DNA of 64,000 nt from contig CALXEQ010000002.1 in assembly GCA_944387375.1 (NCBI GenBank), positions 124,001 to 188,000 of the forward strand, in the 5' to 3' direction. Below the pieces are notes generated by a model. That model worked only from the letters and a program-made list of their open reading frames with translations, had not been told where the DNA came from and ran no database searches. The DNA comes from an uncultured Clostridia bacterium. GTDB lineage: Bacteria > Bacillota > Clostridia > TANB77 > CAG-465. Below, in pieces: positions 17,952 through 24,426 of the stretch; the first letter of the stretch is position 1; every line of letters starts with the position of its first letter. The translations under genes and the position numbers were made by a program.

Positions 17952-18386
17952 TTACCTTTCTTGATTTTCTTCTCTAAAGACATTATTAAAATTAATTGTT
18001 GGGAAATCTACAGGCTCTATTTCTGATAATGCTGTAACAGCCTTTAAATATGCTCTCAAATTTTGCGATATTATTGGAGCACCATTATATTTACAATAAT
18101 CTAAAAACTTATCTTTTTCTAAATTTACTGAAGCCCTAAACTCACCCATATATTTTATATATATTTTTAAAAATTCTTTTTCCTTATTTTTTAACATTAT
18201 ATTACATGCTAAAAAAATATTAGTATATTGATATTCATCTATAATTTGTATATCTGAAATTCCTACCTTCAATTCAAAATCGTATTTTTTTTCTTTTGGA
18301 AAATTTCTATTAATAATATCTATATTAAATTCTTTAACACTACACTTTCCAATTTCAAATTCAGATTTTACACTATTATTTTCCAT
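17952..18386 (-). CDS. SecB-like chaperone of a toxin-antitoxin-chaperone (TAC) module
   Basis: 144 aa, SecB size. The C-terminal pattern FLDYCKYNGAP...LRAYLKAVTALS followed by VDFPTINFNNVFREE matches SecB (helix, then P-x-[IV]-NF). Most Bacillota lack SecB for secretion, whereas SecB-like proteins linked to HigBA-type operons act as chaperones that fold and protect the antitoxin, as described for Mycobacterium tuberculosis Rv1957. Here it is the third gene, 14 bp after the HTH antitoxin, with AAGGGG before its ATG. A bidirectional terminator follows. Confidence 0.75.
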   Translation of the reverse strand: MENNSVKSEFEIGKCSVKEFNIDIINRNFPKEKKYDFELKVGISDIQIIDEYQYTNIFLACNIMLKNKEKEFLKIYIKYMGEFRASVNLEKDKFLDYCKYNGAPIISQNLRAYLKAVTALSEIEPVDFPTINFNNVFREENQER

Positions 18387-18400
18387 ATATTTACCCCTTT

Positions 18401-18856
18401 CTATATTGCCTTTGAAAACTCTTTATATTTATATATATTATAACAATTTTCCTCATCTTTTAAATCACTTTTAATATTTTCATTTTTATTTTCTTTTATG
18501 ACAGTATAAAAAACTTTATTAAAATTATATTTTATATCATAATTTTCCTTAGCTTTTTTTAACATGTTGTTTAATAATATTGCAGCAAAATTATAATCTT
18601 TTCTAGATAATTTATTCCAAACTTTTACTAAAACTTTTAACGACAAATTATTTTTTCCCGATTCTATTTTAGAAATCATAACTTGAGACATATTCAATTC
18701 CTTTGCTATATCTTCTTGAGTATAGTTAAAGTAATTTCTATAATCTATTAAAGTCTTAGCAACACAAAACAGCATATCGTTGTAATCAATATTCTCTAAT
18801 AATTCTTCATCAATCTCTTGTGTAGGTTTTACAAAATCTTTTAAATTAATCTTCAT
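18401..18856 (-). CDS. HTH (Xre/HigA-type) antitoxin with C-terminal extension
   Basis: 151 aa from ATG 18856 with AGGTGG at 5 nt; the upstream GTG is less likely. The helix-turn-helix is at about residues 35-90 (YTQEDIAKELNMSQVMISKIESGKNNLSLKVL). After it comes a C-terminal extension of about 55 residues ending NCYNIYKYKEFSKAI, aromatic and hydrophobic. In TAC systems such an extension is the chaperone-addiction region bound by the SecB-like protein. The gene overlaps the toxin by 11 bp, giving translational coupling. It probably represses the operon at the palindrome 19332-19351. Confidence 0.8.
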   Translation of the reverse strand: MKINLKDFVKPTQEIDEELLENIDYNDMLFCVAKTLIDYRNYFNYTQEDIAKELNMSQVMISKIESGKNNLSLKVLVKVWNKLSRKDYNFAAILLNNMLKKAKENYDIKYNFNKVFYTVIKENKNENIKSDLKDEENCYNIYKYKEFSKAI

Positions 18857-19277
18857 CTTTACCACCTTCTACTATATTTCTATATTCTAAAATGGCTCTT
18901 CTTATAGCTTCTTTATATTTAGAGCCATTATCATCATTTTCCTCAAAAATATCTAATACTATTATTTTATCATCATATACAAAGAATAAACAACGAATAT
19001 TTTTATTATTGCTCTTAAAAATGTTCTTTTTATACTTATAACTATAAATTGGTTCTTTTATTTTTATATATTTTAAACGTTCTATTTTTTTTATATTATC
19101 TATATAAAATTGTGGATTTTCTAAAAAATATTCTTTTTGTTTAATAAAGTCTTCAATAAAATTCCTTAAAGAATCCTTATTCAAAAATATTTTAGAAATT
19201 TGTTTTATATGTCTTTTTTTTACTAAAACACCTTTTTGTATTAATATATTTATTAATGAGTCAATCATACCTTTCAT
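18846..19277 (-). CDS. RelE/HigB-like toxin
   Basis: 143 aa with AAGGAGATTTGAT before the ATG. An N-terminal helical region of about 75 residues precedes the core IRCLFFVYDDKIIVLDIFEEND...YKEAIRRAILEY. The core has the strand-strand-turn-helix ending of HigB/RelE (Gp49-like) mRNA interferases, in which a strand IRxLFF is followed by xIxxLxxFxK and a helix. It is the first gene of the operon, as in other higB-higA-secB loci. Catalytic residues cannot be assigned with confidence. Confidence 0.72.
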   Translation of the reverse strand: MKGMIDSLINILIQKGVLVKKRHIKQISKIFLNKDSLRNFIEDFIKQKEYFLENPQFYIDNIKKIERLKYIKIKEPIYSYKYKKNIFKSNNKNIRCLFFVYDDKIIVLDIFEENDDNGSKYKEAIRRAILEYRNIVEGGKDED

Positions 19278-19331
19278 ATCAAATCTCCTTAATTTTACAT
19301 AATCTACAACCTCTCTTTATATGTGTAAATC

Positions 19332-19389
19332 ATATAACTTATAAGTTATATTATACAAATATATTACCATAGGAAAATTGATATGTCAA
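19332..19389 (-). promoter_or_regulatory. TAC operon promoter and 20-bp palindromic operator
   Basis: TTGACA (19384-19389), a 17-bp spacer and TAATAT (19361-19366) form the promoter. Just downstream, 19332-19351 is a perfect palindrome (ATATAACTTA-TAAGTTATAT) at the transcription start, well placed for HTH-antitoxin autorepression. Confidence 0.75.
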
Positions 19390-19503
19390 TATTTTCTTAA
19401 AATCTTATATGTAAATATATAGATATATTATATCAGAATAATAATACTATTTCTGTCAAATTTTATACAAAATGTATAATATAATGTTTTTAAAATAAAA
19501 AAA

Positions 19504-19530
19504 ATATCAAACTTTTTAAAGGTTTGATAT
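19504..19530 (-). terminator. Original terminator of tRNA-Arg, displaced by the prophage
   Basis: ATATCAAAC and GTTTGATAT form a 9-bp stem with a T-run on the - strand, 12 bp past the duplicated tRNA 3' end. The phage supplied a similar but different hairpin at 54643-54674 beside the functional tRNA. Confidence 0.7.
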
Positions 19531-19542
19531 CAACATATTTTA

Positions 19543-19589
19543 TTTGGTGTCCCAGGAGGGATTCGAACCCCCGACCCACGGCTTAGAAG
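19543..19589. repeat. attL: 47-bp core duplication of tRNA-Arg 3' end
   Basis: Identical to 54687-54733, covering the CCA end, T arm and part of the anticodon stem of tRNA-Arg. Beyond 19589 the sequence diverges, so this copy is a non-functional tRNA fragment. Confidence 0.95.
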
Positions 19590-19630
19590 ACTAACACACA
19601 ATACTGAAAAATACATATATACATAAATTA

Positions 19631-19651
19631 TTGGTCAAATTTTGGTCAAAT
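19631..19651. repeat. Candidate integrase arm sites, left
   Basis: TTGGTCAAAT occurs twice with an 11-bp period (19631 and 19642), 42 bp inside attL. A matching pair lies inside attR at 54564-54584. Symmetric placement at both ends fits arm-type integrase binding sites. Confidence 0.55.
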
Positions 19652-19754
19652 TTATAATAAAAAGCCATTTACAATATTCACTTAATTTAGCTTATTTATA
19701 AAACTAATTAATTAATAAAATATTCAATTTTTTTAACTTTTTTCTATATTTTTC

Positions 19755-19783
19755 TTGACATACTAACGTCAGTATGATATAAT
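19755..19783 (+). promoter_or_regulatory. Promoter with overlapping palindrome for the small-peptide operon
   Basis: TTGACA (19755-19760), a 17-bp spacer and TATAAT (19778-19783) are a perfect consensus. CATACT-AACGTC-AGTATG (19759-19776) is an inverted repeat lying between the two hexamers, the position of a repressor operator. The RHH protein encoded at 20152-20322 is the obvious candidate to bind it. Confidence 0.8.
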
Positions 19784-19811
19784 AAAGATGTAGTTAGGAA
19801 GGGGGTGCAAA

Positions 19812-19946
19812 ATGGAACTAATGATAAAAATAATAGAACTACTAATTAGCATAATATCTTTAATAACTTCAATAATCACATTAAAGATATCTACTAAAAA
19901 AAGTAGTTCTAATAAGAAAAATCTTATAAGGAGAAGGAGGAAATAG
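19812..19946 (+). CDS. Small hydrophobic peptide, type I-toxin-like
   Basis: 44 aa with AAGGGGG upstream. One hydrophobic helix (IIELLISIISLITSIITL, about residues 7-24) is followed by a Ser/Lys linker and a strongly basic tail ending RRRRK. Single-helix peptides with basic tails are common among membrane-active toxins and small phage membrane proteins. It is the first gene of a three-gene + strand unit beside attL, opposite to its neighbours. No antisense promoter is visible opposite it, so a type I system is not supported. The gene is too short for most annotation pipelines. Confidence 0.6.
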   Translation: MELMIKIIELLISIISLITSIITLKISTKKSSSNKKNLIRRRRK

Positions 19947-19984
19947 TCCTCCACTCCTATATATCATTAGTTTACCATAATATT

Positions 19985-20149
19985 ATGAAAAAGTCAATAT
20001 TAATTTTAGCTATAGTTTTATGCATAATAAACATTACTTTAATAATTTTTAGCTTAATACTACCACAATATAACTTTAATACTTTATCAACTATTATAAA
20101 TAGTATATGTATTATTATTAATTTACTATCTTTAAAAAAGGAGGAATAA
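19985..20149 (+). CDS. Small two-helix membrane protein
   Basis: 54 aa. Two hydrophobic segments (SILILAIVLCIINITLIIF and TIINSICIIINLLSL) joined by a short polar loop and ending KKEE. No strong ribosome site precedes the ATG, so translation may be coupled to the upstream gene. Its last codons form the AAGGAGG ribosome site of the next gene, which ties the two together. Function unknown. Confidence 0.5.
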   Translation: MKKSILILAIVLCIINITLIIFSLILPQYNFNTLSTIINSICIIINLLSLKKEE

Positions 20150-20151
20150 TT

Positions 20152-20322
20152 ATGCCTAGAAACTATGAGAATGAAAAAGCATGGCTTAAAGAAAAATATA
20201 CAAGAATAGATGCAAGAATTGATAAAGAATTAGGAATACAATTAAAAGAAAAATTAAAAAAAGAAAACAAGTCACTTGCAACATGGATTACAGAAAAAGC
20301 AAAAGAATATCTAAAAAAATAA
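20152..20322 (+). CDS. Arc/RHH-like small DNA-binding protein
   Basis: 56 aa with AAAAGGAGGAATAATT before the ATG. The C-terminal part (RIDKELGIQLKEKLKKENKSLATWITEKAKEYLKK) has the pattern of mobile-element ribbon-helix-helix proteins: a short strand, then two helices with the LATWI turn. It probably autoregulates the operon. It sits 2 bp after the membrane peptide gene, an arrangement resembling a toxin-regulator cassette. Confidence 0.65.
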   Translation: MPRNYENEKAWLKEKYTRIDARIDKELGIQLKEKLKKENKSLATWITEKAKEYLKK

Positions 20323-20323
20323 T

Positions 20324-20341
20324 GCGGGGATCATTCCCCGC
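20324..20341. terminator. Bidirectional terminator
   Basis: GCGGGGA-TCAT-TCCCCGC is a perfect 7-bp GC stem with T-rich sequence on both sides. It ends the + strand small-peptide operon and the - strand transcript of the 20451-21167 gene. Confidence 0.8.
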
Positions 20342-20364
20342 TTCTACTATATTTTTATTACCAA

Positions 20365-20448
20365 AACGTAGTAAGTTACGTTTTTAATTTTATATAAAGC
20401 CATAGTGAGTTATGTTTTTAATTTTTTAAGGATGTATAGTGTGTTATA
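20365..20448. repeat. Three inverted-repeat elements with TAGTnnGTTA core
   Basis: AACGTA-gtaagt-TACGTT (20365-20382), CATA-gtgagt-TATG (20401-20414) and TATA-gtgtgt-TATA (20435-20448) share arms of opposite polarity around a 6-bp GTNNGT core. A fourth, partial copy is at 21420-21432 upstream of the small RNA promoter. Their regular form suggests binding sites for one dimeric protein, perhaps the RHH protein next door. Confidence 0.5.
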
Positions 20449-20450
20449 TA

Positions 20451-21167
20451 TTAACTGTACATTTTATATATTTCATCTATAATATTCATTATATTTTTAT
20501 AATTTTCTTGTACAAATTTATAATCTTCATAATTAACTATTTCTTTTCCAAATGTTAATTCCATTTTAGCCATTTTTTCATACATATCTTTTGATATCAA
20601 TTCTTTTTGAAATAATAGCCATAAAATTTGAAAAATATTTATCTTTCCATTTTTAACATGATTTGATTTATTTAAAAGTTTTTTATTAAGACTTACCAAT
20701 TTTAATTCAAAGACTATTTGATAACTAAATAATTTACTTTTAAAATCTATTCCATCAGTGTTATTTTGAACTTGTGATTGTTTATTTTCTATTTTTTGTA
20801 AACTTTCCATTTCTTGTTCCTGTCCTATTTGCATTTCATGATATTGCATCTCTTTTTGAATGTAAAAATTGTCATTTTCTTCTAATCTATCAATTTTTTC
20901 TTTTAATTCTTTCATTTTAATTTTATTCCCAAACAATTCTATTTCACTTATATATGGAAATATAAGCCAAATAATAAATAAAATAAAAATACACCATTGA
21001 AATGTAATTCTAAATTCACCTAAATAATCGTGTACTCTATAAATATACCAAATGAACCAAAATGTAATTATTCCTTTGAGTATTATTTCTTTTTTTTCAT
21101 ATATTTTAATAAATATATTTTTCAGTGTTAACTTAATTTTCTTATCATTATTTTTATTTTCTTCCAT
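20451..21167 (-). CDS. Accessory membrane protein with coiled coil
   Basis: 238 aa, with AAGGAG before the ATG. Two membrane helices (about 30-50 and 60-80) are followed by IELFGNKIKMKELKEKIDRLEE, a long Gln/Glu-rich coiled coil, and a C-terminal helical domain. The plan (two helices, short FGxKI strand, coil, soluble helical end) is shared with the 21917-22717 protein. I do not recognise a family. The gene stands alone between terminators in the attL-proximal accessory region, which often carries lysogenic-conversion or defence genes. Its promoter region has a Crp-like box. Confidence 0.7.
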   Translation of the reverse strand: MEENKNNDKKIKLTLKNIFIKIYEKKEIILKGIITFWFIWYIYRVHDYLGEFRITFQWCIFILFIIWLIFPYISEIELFGNKIKMKELKEKIDRLEENDNFYIQKEMQYHEMQIGQEQEMESLQKIENKQSQVQNNTDGIDFKSKLFSYQIVFELKLVSLNKKLLNKSNHVKNGKINIFQILWLLFQKELISKDMYEKMAKMELTFGKEIVNYEDYKFVQENYKNIMNIIDEIYKMYS

Positions 21168-21200
21168 TATAATTCTCCTTATGATTTTGATTATAACTAT

Positions 21201-21243
21201 ATATTAACCTGCTTCCTTCACTTTTAACAGTTGCACCTGCAAC
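21201..21243 (-). promoter_or_regulatory. Promoter with Crp/Fnr-type box before the 20451-21167 gene
   Basis: GTTGCA-CC-TGCAAC (21230-21243) is a perfect 6+2+6 palindrome. A TAATAT at 21201-21206 has its edge 30.5 bp from the palindrome centre, exactly the spacing seen at the nrdD promoter. No -35 hexamer is present. A TATAAT at 21190-21195 is an alternative -10. Confidence 0.45.
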
Positions 21244-21267
21244 TTTTTATGTAATTTGTTTATTTAA

Positions 21268-21336
21268 ACAAAAAAAGCGGGGAGATTTCTCTCCCCTAAC
21301 TAATAACCGCATCTTTTAGATAATATTATTTTATCC
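21268..21336 (-). ncRNA. Predicted prophage small RNA of about 70 nt
   Basis: A perfect promoter (TTGACA 21366-21371, 17 bp, TATAAT 21343-21348) would start an RNA near 21336. It would end at the hairpin GGGGAGA-TTTC-TCTCCCC (21279-21296), followed by seven T on the - strand. The only reading frames inside are 4 and 12 codons without ribosome sites. It therefore looks like a non-coding RNA lying between two accessory genes. Target unknown. Confidence 0.6.
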
Positions 21337-21342
21337 ACATGC

Positions 21343-21371
21343 ATTATAATATATTATGTTTACTTTGTCAA
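21343..21371 (-). promoter_or_regulatory. Consensus promoter of the predicted small RNA
   Basis: TTGACA-17-TATAAT. The partial TAGTGTGTTAT repeat (21420-21432) lies about 50 bp upstream. Confidence 0.75.
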
Positions 21372-21459
21372 CACTTATATCTTATATATTAAAATTAATT
21401 TTATAACTCTCTGTAAAGTCTAGTGTGTTATACTTTATATATTTTTTAACAAAAAATAG

Positions 21460-21477
21460 GAGCAGATTATTCTGCTC
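21460..21477 (-). terminator. Terminator of the Panacea operon
   Basis: GAGCAGA-TTAT-TCTGCTC directly abuts the stop codon and is followed by CCTATTTTTT on the - strand. Confidence 0.8.
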
Positions 21478-21924
21478 TTAACTATTATAATACTGATATA
21501 TTATTTTATCATCTATTTTTCTATTACTTTTTTCATTTTCATTTAATCCATTTCTAGCAGTAATCCATGGTGTCTCACTATGTGTTAGTGCCTCTAAAGC
21601 ATTTCCACTGTATTTTCCATAAACTTTGTATATCAAATCCAGTAGTTCTTTTAATTCATTGTCTATATTAACTTTATAATTTTCATTCATAAGAAAAGAA
21701 TTTCTATTATAAGTCATTTCTCTATATAATGTATTAAAAACTGGGCCATGAATCCAGGCTTCTGGGCTTTCTTGAAATAATTTATTATCTATTTTATTAG
21801 CATCATTATTTTTTGAAACAATATACCAGCAATATGCATAGTATACTAATTTTTGAACTTGTTTATCTGTTAAATTATTATTTTTATTTAAAAAATATTT
21901 TGCTATATCAATAATATTATACAT
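21478..21924 (-). CDS. Panacea-domain (SocA/GepA-like, DUF4065) protein, probable antitoxin
   Basis: 148 aa. The N-terminal ALTDKQVQKLVYYAYCW-type segment (here NLTDKQVQKLVYYAYCWYIV), the central EAWIHGPVFNTLYREM and the late LEALTHSETPWITARNG are the hallmark motifs of the Panacea/SocA family. This family is established as a versatile antitoxin domain paired with many unrelated toxins, often in prophages. It overlaps the 3' end of the upstream membrane-protein gene by 8 bp and shares its promoter, so that protein is the candidate toxin. Start 21924 has GGGG at 9 nt; ATG 21930 is the alternative. Confidence 0.88.
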   Translation of the reverse strand: MYNIIDIAKYFLNKNNNLTDKQVQKLVYYAYCWYIVSKNNDANKIDNKLFQESPEAWIHGPVFNTLYREMTYNRNSFLMNENYKVNIDNELKELLDLIYKVYGKYSGNALEALTHSETPWITARNGLNENEKSNRKIDDKIIYQYYNS

Positions 21925-22717
21925 TTCCATCAACCCCTTTCATTAAATAATCTTTAACAAATTTTACACCCAAATCAGTAAGAATTACATATTCATTATC
22001 ATCAGATATTTCAATTATATCTAGATATTTATAATTAAATATTTTTTCTTCAACTTTTCTTTTTACACATTCTCTTTTTCGTTTTCCTTTTACATCTTTT
22101 ATTCTACTACTATAATAATATTCTAATTTCTCTTCAAATTCAATCCTAGATATAGATTTTCTTTCTAAAAGATATAATAAAAGCTCACTACAAATATAAT
22201 TTGTATTATTATATGCTGAAAAGAACCTAATGTTATCTACTATTTCTTTCAACTCTTTTATTTCTTCCTCTTTTGAGTTTAATTTCTTGCTAGTATTTTT
22301 GTTTTTTAATGCATTTTTTACTTGAAGTTTAGCTTCATTAGATTCTTCCTTTTCTATTTCTACACTTTTATTAAAAATCTCTTGAGTAGGCTTAATTAAA
22401 TCTTTAGAGTTAATTCCTATTTCCTTATCTCCTATTTTAACTTTTAAATCAACTCCCATAAAAAATTCTTTTATGGGATGAATTTTATCTACAAATACAA
22501 TAAAAAGAATTGCTAAAATTGCTATAACAATAATTAATGTATACATATTTGAAAATGGAGAAATTAGTTCAACGTAATGATTTACAGAGCTAAAAAGTTT
22601 TATCTTTATTAAGCCTCTTAATATAGAAGGATAAACAAATGGTGCTATTATTAATAAAAATAATATTCCTAATAATATACATATTCTTGATTTTTTTACT
22701 TTATTTTCTTCTTTCAT
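21917..22717 (-). CDS. Two-helix membrane protein paired with the Panacea antitoxin (candidate toxin)
   Basis: 266 aa from ATG 22717 (AGAGG upstream). A longer reading to 22774 would begin inside the promoter hexamer TTGACA and is rejected. Two membrane helices (about residues 10-32 and 55-75) precede a DLKVKIGDKEIGIN strand, a Lys/Glu coiled coil, and a C-terminal region with winged-helix features (RISRIEFEEKLEYYY...YKYLDIIEISDDNEYVILTDLG). Coupling to a Panacea gene suggests a membrane-acting toxin or phage-exclusion protein. I do not know its family. Confidence 0.68.
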   Translation of the reverse strand: MKEENKVKKSRICILLGILFLLIIAPFVYPSILRGLIKIKLFSSVNHYVELISPFSNMYTLIIVIAILAILFIVFVDKIHPIKEFFMGVDLKVKIGDKEIGINSKDLIKPTQEIFNKSVEIEKEESNEAKLQVKNALKNKNTSKKLNSKEEEIKELKEIVDNIRFFSAYNNTNYICSELLLYLLERKSISRIEFEEKLEYYYSSRIKDVKGKRKRECVKRKVEEKIFNYKYLDIIEISDDNEYVILTDLGVKFVKDYLMKGVDGNV

Positions 22718-22745
22718 TGCAACCTCTTTTACTACATCTACTTGA

Positions 22746-22774
22746 ATTATATATTGAATTAATTTTTTTGTCAA
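22746..22774 (-). promoter_or_regulatory. Consensus promoter of the Panacea operon
   Basis: TTGACA (22769-22774), 17 bp, TATAAT (22746-22751), about 30 bp before the membrane-protein start. It lets the pair be expressed in the lysogen independently of the late operon. Confidence 0.85.
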
Positions 22775-22808
22775 TTCTTGAAAAATATTTTACAAACATT
22801 TTACACTT

Positions 22809-23741
22809 TTACATTTGTAATACTTGTCCTATATATATCTTATTTATATCAGCTATACCATTTTTAGAAGCTAATTCACCTACAGTAGTATTATATTTCT
22901 GTGCTATTTCTGATAATGTATCGCCTTTTTGCACTGTATATGTGTTACTAGATACTCCATTTACTTTTATAACTTGTCCTACATAGATTAAATTAGGATT
23001 AGAAATATTATTTATTCTAGCTAATTCTTGATAAGTAGTACCAAACTTACTTGCAATACCGCTTAAAGTATCGCCCGCTTGGACTGTATAACTAGTAGAA
23101 TTATTTGAAGTTGTACCACTTATTTTTAATATTTGTCCTACATATATTTTATTCTTATCTGCAATACTATTGAGTGCTACTAAGCTATCAACAGTTGTTC
23201 CATATTTATTTGCAATAGCTGTTAATGTATCTCCTGCTTGTACTGTGTAAGTTCCATTATTATTAGTTGATGGTGTTGTGCTGACTGCTCCATTATCAAA
23301 TCTTGTTAAATTATTTGATTCTATAATGTTAATTAATTTTGAAGTATAACTAGGATCAGTTGCATATCCATCTTCTCTTACATATCTACAAGCCAATTTA
23401 TAGTCTGTACAACCTCTTAAATTAGCATATCTATCATAAGTATTAAATAAAGCGCTATGGTCAGCTAAACTTTCAGCCCAACTTGGATATTTTCTAAATT
23501 GAGCTTTTACAGTTACCCATTTACCATTTAGGTATTCTGATGTATTAAATTCACAATAATTTCCATTATATGCGCCTTTAATTCCAAATAGATTATAATT
23601 AGGTGCTTGCGCTAATGCACTTGTACCCCAAGCACTTTCTAATATAGCTTGTGCAATTGTTAAACTGGCAAGTATTTCTGTTTTTTTCATATCTTCACTT
23701 GCTAAAGTTCCAATTTTTTCAACAAATTCCGCATTTGTCAT
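22809..23741 (-). CDS. Endolysin: GH73-type glucosaminidase with three LysM domains
   Basis: 310 aa from ATG 23741 with AAGGAG at 8 nt. Residues 1-150 are a GH73/FlgJ-like N-acetylglucosaminidase, with the catalytic Glu in [10 protein letters not shown] followed by NLFGIKG. Three LysM repeats follow (each YTVQxGDTLxxIAxKY...IYVGQ), which bind peptidoglycan. As the last gene of the late operon, after the holins, it should lyse the host. No signal peptide is present, so export depends on a holin. Confidence 0.93.
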   Translation of the reverse strand: MTNAEFVEKIGTLASEDMKKTEILASLTIAQAILESAWGTSALAQAPNYNLFGIKGAYNGNYCEFNTSEYLNGKWVTVKAQFRKYPSWAESLADHSALFNTYDRYANLRGCTDYKLACRYVREDGYATDPSYTSKLINIIESNNLTRFDNGAVSTTPSTNNNGTYTVQAGDTLTAIANKYGTTVDSLVALNSIADKNKIYVGQILKISGTTSNNSTSYTVQAGDTLSGIASKFGTTYQELARINNISNPNLIYVGQVIKVNGVSSNTYTVQKGDTLSEIAQKYNTTVGELASKNGIADINKIYIGQVLQM

Positions 23742-23868
23742 TACAATCACTCCTTTTTTATACAAAAATTAAAGAGACTACTCATAATTGAATAATCTCT
23801 TTTTTAGTTTACAATAATCAACTTCCATATCGCCATTTTAAGCCATTTTTTCAAGTAAAGTAATATAA

Positions 23869-24078
23869 TTACTCTCCTTGATTTTTAGCTTTATTATAAT
23901 TATCAGTTGAAATTTTAAGTAAAACACCTAAAAATGTATCGACTGCTGTAATAGTACCTACTATTTCTTCTCCATATGGAAATCCCCATATTCCAGCTAG
24001 TGCAAAATATAATGTTGCAATTGCTGGTAATACTATCTGTGCTATATATTTTAATACATCATACATTTTATTACTCAT
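23869..24078 (-). CDS. Phage holin
   Basis: 69 aa. IAQIVLPAIATLYFALAGIWGFP, with GEEIVGTITAVDTFLGVLLKIS, gives two membrane segments. The sequence is typical of small Firmicutes phage holins. It lies just before the endolysin in the late operon and would form the membrane lesion that releases it. Confidence 0.9.
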   Translation of the reverse strand: MSNKMYDVLKYIAQIVLPAIATLYFALAGIWGFPYGEEIVGTITAVDTFLGVLLKISTDNYNKAKNQGE

Positions 24079-24090
24079 ACTAATCTCCTC

Positions 24091-24426
24091 CTATTCCTTA
24101 ATTATTTTAATATCTACATCTTTTAAATCATCAAATAACTCTTTTACAGTGCCATTTCCACCCAAGTTAAGATATTCATTGTAAAGATGATCTATATTCT
24201 CTTTATCTAATATAGTCATCTCTCCTACGCTTTTATAATGTCTATATTTATCTATTAATCTATCTCTTAAAAGTGATTGAACCGCATTCTCTATAATTAC
24301 ACTTCTATCTTCTTTTTGTTTATTTTGTTTTAAAGCTTCATTTAATTTAGATTTTAAAAAAGCTATAATAGCTCCAAGTGCAAATGGAATAAACCATCTT
24401 ATTATAATATCTACTATCATTTCCAT
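24091..24426 (-). CDS. N-terminally anchored lysis-region protein
   Basis: 111 aa from ATG 24426, which overlaps the upstream stop (TAATG). One N-terminal membrane helix (IIIRWFIPFALGAIIAFL) is followed by a charged helical cytoplasmic domain. Similar-sized proteins accompany holins in Clostridium phages and may be a second holin or a lysis regulator. The exact role is not known. Confidence 0.7.
   Translation of the reverse strand: MEMIVDIIIRWFIPFALGAIIAFLKSKLNEALKQNKQKEDRSVIIENAVQSLLRDRLIDKYRHYKSVGEMTILDKENIDHLYNEYLNLGGNGTVKELFDDLKDVDIKIIKE

Noticed and set aside
19771..19783. Leftward ORF over the small-peptide operon
   Set aside because: It has no ribosome site and runs antisense to three + strand genes with a perfect promoter, spaced ribosome sites and a terminator.
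20365..20448. Plasmid-like iterons or a replication origin
   Set aside because: The repeats are inverted, not regularly spaced, and not next to the replication initiator at 48.3-49.1 kb. Operator sites are a simpler reading.
19590..20450. Type I toxin-antitoxin at the 44-aa peptide
   Set aside because: No antisense promoter or repeat-based complementarity could be found opposite this gene, unlike the 42.7-kb locus. Kept only as an unexplained small membrane peptide operon.
22718..22774. N-terminal extension of the Panacea-linked membrane protein
   Set aside because: The extension begins inside the -35 TTGACA and includes the -10 TATAAT. The ATG at 22717 has its own ribosome site.
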